26,801 bases of DNA from an uncultured Erysipelotrichaceae bacterium. Its GTDB lineage: Bacteria > Bacillota_I > Bacilli_A > RF39 > UBA660. Position numbers and translations under genes: made by a program. The notes under the pieces are model-generated. The model was given only the letters and a program-made list of their open reading frames with translations. It was not told the origin of the DNA and made no database searches. Of this stretch, positions 22,272 to 26,801 are shown in pieces (within the stretch, counting starts at the first letter, position 1; every line of letters starts with the position of its first letter). The stretch covers positions 1 to 26,801 of the forward strand of contig CATOOY010000008.1 of the NCBI GenBank assembly GCA_951801995.1, in the 5' to 3' direction.

Positions 22272-23183
22272 TTAAATTTTTTTTATTTCTACACCTGTAT
22301 AATAATGTTTTATTATTTTTTCATAGGTATATCCTTGCCTTGCTAAGGCTTCTGCTCCATACTGACTCATCCCTACACCATGTCCAAATCCTTTGGTTGT
22401 TATTATTATATTTGTTTCTTTTTCTTCTATACTAAAATAATTAGAACGAAGAGAAAGTAAGGATGCTACTTCGGTTCCTTTAAATGTTTTTCCATTTATT
22501 TCTATTTGTTTTATTCTACCTGTACTTGTTTTTATTTTTATATTTGTTTTTATGGTATTGCAATTTGTTAGTTTTAATTTAGTACAAAAATCTTGTTTTG
22601 AAATTGTTTTTTGCTCTGTAAATACGGGTGATACGTTTTGTTCAAAGGAGGAATCTACACTTCTTAAATAGGGCAATATTTCACTAAATACTTCTTCTAC
22701 GTTTTCTGTTTTACCTGGGGAGGTGGAAAAAAAGAGGGCATGAATTACATCTCCATTATAAGTAATATATTCTCCTCTTGTTTCTAAGACTGCTTTTCTT
22801 ACTTTGTTTATTTTTTCTTTATAGTCTTCTTTCCATTTATTTTTTAATTCTTCTTCTGTTTGATATACTTGGTTTGCTACTGTATCTACTACATCAAAAT
22901 TTTCGTTTTTATGTTTTTGTATTTCTATATATGCATAACTACGGGCTGCTACAGCTTGTGATTTTAGGGCTTCTATTTCAAATTCTGCTGGCATTTCTGC
23001 AGACACTACACCAACTATATACTCTTCAAATGGTACTATTATAATGTTTCCTTCTTCGTTTTTTACACGTATATTTTTACTTTCTTTTCCATAAAAGGTT
23101 ATTTCATCATCATAGATAAAAAGTGTTACTATTATATAAGGAATTATTAATACAAGAAATGTGATGATCCATATTTTTTTCAT
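22272..23183 (-). CDS. spoIID: Stage II sporulation protein D, lytic transglycosylase
   Basis: The 303-residue protein has an N-terminal membrane anchor (about 4-24) and the SpoIID domain: PFEEYIVGVVSAEMPAEFEIEALKSQAVAARSYA with the catalytic Glu at about E63, ALFFSTSPGKTENVEEVF, PYLRSV, and a C-terminal GFGHGVGMSQYGAEALARQGYTYEKIIKHYY. In the mother cell it cleaves denuded glycan strands with SpoIIP and SpoIIM to drive engulfment. It is followed by spoIIQ. AAAGGAG lies six bases before the ATG. All key motifs are present and the length is typical. Confidence 0.95.
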   Translation of the reverse strand: MKKIWIITFLVLIIPYIIVTLFIYDDEITFYGKESKNIRVKNEEGNIIIVPFEEYIVGVVSAEMPAEFEIEALKSQAVAARSYAYIEIQKHKNENFDVVDTVANQVYQTEEELKNKWKEDYKEKINKVRKAVLETRGEYITYNGDVIHALFFSTSPGKTENVEEVFSEILPYLRSVDSSFEQNVSPVFTEQKTISKQDFCTKLKLTNCNTIKTNIKIKTSTGRIKQIEINGKTFKGTEVASLLSLRSNYFSIEEKETNIIITTKGFGHGVGMSQYGAEALARQGYTYEKIIKHYYTGVEIKKI

Positions 23184-23247
23184 ATATTCTCCTTTTTATT
23201 TTTCCACTTTTTTTCTATTTTATGTTATATCTTTTGTTTTTTTTGTC

Positions 23248-23269
23248 AAAAAAAAGACTTTTTGTCTTT
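23248..23269 (-). terminator. Intrinsic terminator of the D-Asp ligase operon
   Basis: Minus-strand AAAGAC/GTCTTT stem with a five-A loop and a long T-tract. The stop codon of the last gene (23268-23270) overlaps the first arm. Confidence 0.8.
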
Positions 23270-24113
23270 AGTTTGCTTTCTTTTCTTTTTTTCTATTTAT
23301 TATGAGAAATAGGATAGCTATTACTGATAAAATAAGAAGGATAATTTCTATAGTATATATTTTACTTATGTACCTTAAAAACATTGTTGTTGTTAGTACA
23401 ATGAAATTTTTACTTTCTTCTTTTAATATTTCTTGTATTATAATTTTACAAATTTTTAATATACTAAGTGTCATTATACTACTTATAATAGTTGGTATAC
23501 TTATATATAATATATAATTCCAATTTTTCTTTTGTATGAAAATAAGAAGAACAATTAGGATTATGGTTATACCGCATGCTATATATCGAAGTATTGGATT
23601 ACATATGTTTCTTGTTATGTTTATAGTAGAGTAAAAGGGGGTATCTCTTCCCTTTCCAAACTCACTTATTTTAGGCATTTGCTTTTCTAATTTTATGTAT
23701 TGGGTATTTAGTTTTTCTTTTATTACCTCTTTTTCTTCCTTTGTTATATCTTTTCCCATTTCTTTTATTATGTTATCAAAATATTTATCTACTAGGGCTT
23801 GGCCTTCTTCTTTTGTTATTATCTTTTCATCTTTTCCTTTTTTTATATAATTACCTAATTTTTCAAATGCAATTGCTGTTACTTCCTGTGTAAGACCTGA
23901 TTCATTTATAGCTTTCATTAGTTCATTATTTTCTTCATTTATATTTAATAGGTTTACTGTTAGGCCATCTATAAATACTTCTTTATCTATATTTCTTATT
24001 ACCTTTTTCATAGAAGTTCCTTTTATATAAGAATTTGTACAAAATAAAAATAGGGTAATTGGTATAAATATAGTTAAACTTATTGATAAAATAATAGATA
24101 TAATTTTTTTCAT
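23268..24113 (-). CDS. Membrane protein of unknown function in the ywzB-spoIID interval
   Basis: The 281-residue protein has one N-terminal helix (about 4-26), an external charged helical region of roughly 130 residues (about 30-165; NEENNELMKAINESGLTQEV and TKEEKEVIKEKLNTQYIKLE), and three C-terminal membrane helices (about 172-193, 200-222, 250-273) before a basic end (NRKKEKKAN). I recognise no family or catalytic motif. It begins 8 bases after the DUF1146 gene, with an AGGAGG site, and closes the operon that starts with the D-Asp ligase. Its place before spoIID suggests an envelope role, but that is only inference. Confidence 0.78.
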   Translation of the reverse strand: MKKIISIILSISLTIFIPITLFLFCTNSYIKGTSMKKVIRNIDKEVFIDGLTVNLLNINEENNELMKAINESGLTQEVTAIAFEKLGNYIKKGKDEKIITKEEGQALVDKYFDNIIKEMGKDITKEEKEVIKEKLNTQYIKLEKQMPKISEFGKGRDTPFYSTINITRNICNPILRYIACGITIILIVLLIFIQKKNWNYILYISIPTIISSIMTLSILKICKIIIQEILKEESKNFIVLTTTMFLRYISKIYTIEIILLILSVIAILFLIINRKKEKKAN

Positions 24114-24121
24114 TTTTCCTC

Positions 24122-24322
24122 CTATTTTAAAATAGTACTATTTATAAAAAAATCAAAGAAAAAGTTTACTACTAAATAAGATAAAGATATGGTAATAATT
24201 AGATAAAGACACCTTGCTGCATAATATTTATTTTTTTTAAAAATATTATCTATACGTACACTATCTAGTGCCCATATGACAAGTGGAACTACTATACAAT
24301 AAAGGATTGCTTTAACACTCAT
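24122..24322 (-). CDS. ywzB: DUF1146 small membrane protein, YwzB-like
   Basis: The 66-residue protein has two hydrophobic helices around a basic loop, with the DUF1146 pattern WALDSVRIDNIFKKNKYYAARCLYLIITISLSYLVVNFFFDFF. The family is widespread in Firmicutes and its function is unknown. In B. subtilis ywzB lies between the ATP synthase operon and murAA-spoIID, so its presence upstream of spoIID here is preserved neighbourhood. The start overlaps the rpiB stop by 11 bp. Confidence 0.82.
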   Translation of the reverse strand: MSVKAILYCIVVPLVIWALDSVRIDNIFKKNKYYAARCLYLIITISLSYLVVNFFFDFFINSTILK

Positions 24323-24752
24323 TTTCTATTTCTACTAATTCTCTTTCTCTTCTTTGGTATCTTTCTTCTTTATTAAATTCTGTTTTTAAAAAGGCTTCAA
24401 TTATCTCTTTTATTTCTTCTTTGGATATGTCTTCTTTTAGGGCAAGTACATTGGCATTGTTGTGTTGACGTGCTATTGTGGCTTCTTCTTTATTTATCAC
24501 TCTTGCACATCTTATTCCTTTTATTTTGTTTGCTGCTATAGACATTCCAATTCCTGTACCACAAATAAGTATACCTTTTTCTATATTATTTCCTATTTCT
24601 TTACAAAGTGTTTGTGCATAAATAGGGTAGTCTGCTTGCTTTTCACTATCGGTTCCATAGTTTTTTACAATATATCCTTTTTCTTTTAAATAAGTAATGA
24701 TATATCCTTTTAAAGGATATCCTCTATGATCAGATGCAACACCTATTTTCAT
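24312..24752 (-). CDS. rpiB: Ribose 5-phosphate isomerase B
   Basis: The 146-residue protein matches the RpiB/LacAB family: VASDHRGYPLK with D8 and H9, YGTDSEKQADYP, catalytic C64 in ILICGTGIGMSIAANK, and RQHNNANVLAL with H97. It interconverts ribulose 5-phosphate and ribose 5-phosphate; the Cys at the active site marks the RpiB rather than allose-specific or LacA type only loosely. Its ATG directly follows the racemase stop, with AAGGAG in the end of that gene, so the genes are co-translated. The C-terminal 35 residues are charged. Confidence 0.93.
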   Translation of the reverse strand: MKIGVASDHRGYPLKGYIITYLKEKGYIVKNYGTDSEKQADYPIYAQTLCKEIGNNIEKGILICGTGIGMSIAANKIKGIRCARVINKEEATIARQHNNANVLALKEDISKEEIKEIIEAFLKTEFNKEERYQRRERELVEIENEC

Positions 24753-25451
24753 TTAGTTTATCTCCTTTTCTTTTTTATTAAAAAATTGTATGATTTTTTT
24801 TGCTTCTATTTCTAGGGGATCTATAAATAGACTTTCAAGAGATAATTTCCCTTTCACAATGGAAAGTTCTGTACATCCCATGATACAAGCATCTACTTCT
24901 TTTAAATGTTTTGTAATACTTTTCCATACTTCTTTTTCTACTTCTTTTCCTGCTTTTATATTATTATAAATAATATGCATTACTTTATTTTGTATCTCTT
25001 CATTTGGTACTATATAATTTAATCCTTTTTTTTCACATGCTTTTTGATACAGATTCGTTTTTATGGTTCCTGTGGTTGCTAAAATCATTACTTTTTGTTT
25101 GTTTTGTTTTTTTAAGTATTCTACAGTATCTTCTACCATATTTAAAATAGGTACTTCTGTTTCTTTTTGTAATTTTTCATGAAAATAGCAGGAAGTATTA
25201 CAGGGAATAAATAGTAAAGATGCACCTAGTTCACTTAGTTTTTTTACATCTTCTTTTAAAATAGGGTAGGGGTTTTCTTTGCTTTCCTTTAAGAGATAGG
25301 CCGTTCTATCTGGTATGGTTGCGTGACTAAATATGACTGTGTTTATATGTTCCTGATCTTTACTAGCATCTGTCATATTGGTTAATAGCTCATAAAAATA
25401 AGCGCTTGCGAGTGGGCCTACTCCTCCTATGATTCCTAAAAAGTTACTCAT
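24753..25451 (-). CDS. racD: Aspartate/glutamate racemase
   Basis: The 232-residue protein is a PLP-independent racemase of the Asp/Glu family: IIGGVGPLASAYFYELL, first catalytic Cys C84 in IPCNTSCYFH, and second C193 in MGCTELSIV. It interconverts L- and D-aspartate (or glutamate). The start at 25451 is chosen because AAGGGG precedes it and because its ATG overlaps the ligase stop by 8 bp (ATGAGTAA). The pairing with the upstream ATP-grasp ligase argues that D-aspartate is the product used. The symbol is by analogy; Enterococcus literature uses a different name for the partner racemase. Confidence 0.88.
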   Translation of the reverse strand: MSNFLGIIGGVGPLASAYFYELLTNMTDASKDQEHINTVIFSHATIPDRTAYLLKESKENPYPILKEDVKKLSELGASLLFIPCNTSCYFHEKLQKETEVPILNMVEDTVEYLKKQNKQKVMILATTGTIKTNLYQKACEKKGLNYIVPNEEIQNKVMHIIYNNIKAGKEVEKEVWKSITKHLKEVDACIMGCTELSIVKGKLSLESLFIDPLEIEAKKIIQFFNKKEKEIN

Positions 25452-26667
25452 GTTCGATTCCCCTTTTATGAAAATACTTTCTAAAAATACCAAAATCTTT
25501 AAAATATACTCTATTTATCATAATAAATCTATATAGATTATTGTCCTTTTTATTTTTTAAAGTATAATCATATTTTTTATTTTTTATCAGTTCTGTTGCT
25601 TGTTTTTTAGATTTTTCATCTGTATATTTTTTTACAATTCTTTTTGCTGTTCCTAACCATAGAGTTTGATTCTTATTGTATACTGTTTTTTTATCTTCTT
25701 CTAATATATAATCTTCTACTATGTATCTAGCTAGATTACAACCAGCTACTGTTGCAAAAAAACTACTTCTTCCTTGTCTAATATTGATTTCAAATAATTT
25801 ATATTTTCCATCTCTTTCATCATATTTCATATCAAAGTTAGAATATCCTATATAATTTATTTCTTCTAAAAATTTTTGCATTTTTTGATAAATTTTTTTA
25901 TTTTCTCCTGATATGATTGCTTTATAGTTTCCTATGCCTGCTGGGGAATAGTCTTCTAAAATACAGTTTCCTAAACACATCATTTTTACTTTCCCATGTT
26001 TATTGGAATAACAATTTAATACCCACATTTTATTATCATCCCCAGGAATAAATTCTTGAATAATGATTTCTTCTTGATAAGATGATGCATAAATTGCTTC
26101 TATTATTTCTTTTAATTCTTGTTCTGTTTCTGCTTTATAGCCTTTCTTTTTATGTGGGAATTCTGCTTTTACATATTCTATACTATTGGAAGCTTTTATT
26201 GCTACTGGGTATGGGAAAGGTAATTTTATTTTGTCTTTTGTTTCTTTGGTTACAATATATGTTTTTGGATAATCTAGGTTATATTTTTCACATATTTCAT
26301 AGAAATCTTTTTTATTTTCTAATTTTTCTTTCATTTCTTGTTCTATATAAGGAACGATAAAATATTTCTGTAATTCTTTTTTATAGTGAATTACTAATTC
26401 TGAGTACGCATCTCCACAAGCTATTAATAAAAGCTTTTCATATTTTTCTTTATATTCTTTTCCAATTCTTAATAAAGTGGGAAGAAAAACTTCTTTGGTA
26501 TCTAGTTCTTCATAGATTTGTACATCTACTATATTACTATTTCTTGTTTCTATTAATCTCATTTTTCCTAAAGATAGTGCTTTTACTTTATATTCTTCAT
26601 AGAAAGATCTAGCCATTCCATAAGCATTCGCATCTGTTCCTAATAATATTGGTAAAAACTTTTCCAT
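25444..26667 (-). CDS. ATP-grasp ligase, probable D-aspartate ligase for peptidoglycan cross-bridge
   Basis: The 407-residue protein has an ATP-grasp layout: an N-terminal preATP-grasp domain (LLGTDANAYGMARSFYEEY), K158 in PVAIKAS, the QEFIPGDD loop (204-211), and Mg-binding D279, E293 and N295 in NFDMKYD and FEINIRQGRSS. Length and architecture match the Enterococcus faecium D-aspartate ligase, which activates D-Asp and attaches it to the epsilon-amino group of L-Lys in UDP-MurNAc-pentapeptide. The aspartate racemase gene overlapping its 3' end strongly supports this. Other carboxylate-amine ligases of this subfamily are possible. The first gene of a five-gene operon with its own promoter; GAGGTG precedes the start. 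Confidence 0.8.
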   Translation of the reverse strand: MEKFLPILLGTDANAYGMARSFYEEYKVKALSLGKMRLIETRNSNIVDVQIYEELDTKEVFLPTLLRIGKEYKEKYEKLLLIACGDAYSELVIHYKKELQKYFIVPYIEQEMKEKLENKKDFYEICEKYNLDYPKTYIVTKETKDKIKLPFPYPVAIKASNSIEYVKAEFPHKKKGYKAETEQELKEIIEAIYASSYQEEIIIQEFIPGDDNKMWVLNCYSNKHGKVKMMCLGNCILEDYSPAGIGNYKAIISGENKKIYQKMQKFLEEINYIGYSNFDMKYDERDGKYKLFEINIRQGRSSFFATVAGCNLARYIVEDYILEEDKKTVYNKNQTLWLGTAKRIVKKYTDEKSKKQATELIKNKKYDYTLKNKKDNNLYRFIMINRVYFKDFGIFRKYFHKRGIEHE

Positions 26668-26689
26668 ATCACACCTCGTTTACTTTGTT

Positions 26690-26718
26690 ATTATAACATT
26701 AAAAATTTTTTTTAACAA
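26690..26718 (-). promoter_or_regulatory. Sigma-A promoter of the D-Asp ligase operon
   Basis: Minus-strand TTGTTA (26713-26718), 17 bases, TATAAT (26690-26695), about 20 bases before the start codon. Confidence 0.7.
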
Positions 26719-26721
26719 ATT

Positions 26722-26740
26722 AAAAAGGACCTCTAGTCCT
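26722..26740 (-). terminator. Intrinsic terminator of the gene entering from the right
   Basis: Minus-strand AGGAC/GTCCT stem with a 5-base loop (which holds the TAG stop) and a T-tract. Confidence 0.7.
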
Positions 26741-26801
26741 CAAAAACACCATTTATTTTATCTTTATCATCATTGCTTAAACTATCTACTACCCATTTAT
26801 C
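26733..26801 (-). CDS. 3' end of a gene cut by the window edge
   Basis: The last 22 codons of a minus-strand gene (ending NDDKDKINGVFED then TAG) are in frame with the window edge. The acidic, hydrophilic tail is too short to identify. A terminator overlapping its stop supports a real gene end. Confidence 0.5.
   Translation of the reverse strand, partial: DKWVVDSLSNDDKDKINGVFED

Overview
The window is AT-rich and comes from a low-GC, Gram-positive, endospore-forming Firmicute. Genes are dense and mostly on the minus strand, Shine-Dalgarno sites are strong (AGGAGG, or a GGTGATA form), promoters are sigma-A like, and TGA serves as a stop. The sporulation genes are dacB-spmA-spmB and a spoIID-spoIIQ-spoIIID-mbl block with a ywzB-like gene just upstream. 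That combination suits an anaerobic, probably gut-associated member of the Bacilli or Clostridia. No rRNA, tRNA or CRISPR array was seen.

Left part (1-8300). A VirR/VirS-like pair (LytTR response regulator, then a truncated membrane sensor) is followed by a 2,4-diaminopentanoate dehydrogenase-like gene and a small lipoprotein. Next come a decayed phage tail-collar remnant, the spore-cortex operon dacB-spmA-spmB, a small double-HTH protein, a 532-residue orphan membrane protein, and a membrane-anchored glucosaminidase-like protein.

Middle (8300-19300). A sirtuin gene diverges from the glucosaminidase gene. A FIST sensor and an aldehyde dehydrogenase form a two-gene operon. A three-gene XRE regulator locus is built around a perfect 27-bp palindrome, and two of its genes are a recent 298-bp tandem duplication. 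Then follow typA/bipA, a NUDIX hydrolase, a DUF421 protein, and an operon pairing a putative amidoligase with a TagO/WecA-type glycan-initiating transferase. An unrecognised gene with an apparent frameshift near its 3' end closes this part.

Right part (19300-26801). An ISLre2-family transposase relic precedes mbl, spoIIID, spoIIQ and spoIID. Upstream of these (transcribed leftward) is a tight operon: D-aspartate ligase-like ATP-grasp enzyme, aspartate racemase, rpiB, DUF1146 (YwzB) and an unknown membrane protein. The ligase/racemase pair predicts a D-Asp cross-bridge in the peptidoglycan. A theme of the window is envelope construction, both vegetative (TagO, amidoligase, D-Asp ligase, Mbl, glucosaminidase) and sporulation-specific (DacB, SpmAB, SpoIID, SpoIIQ).

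Genome style: at least ten intrinsic terminators overlap the stop codon of the gene they end, and several adjacent genes overlap by 4-11 bp. All identifications come from reading the sequence; no database search was run.
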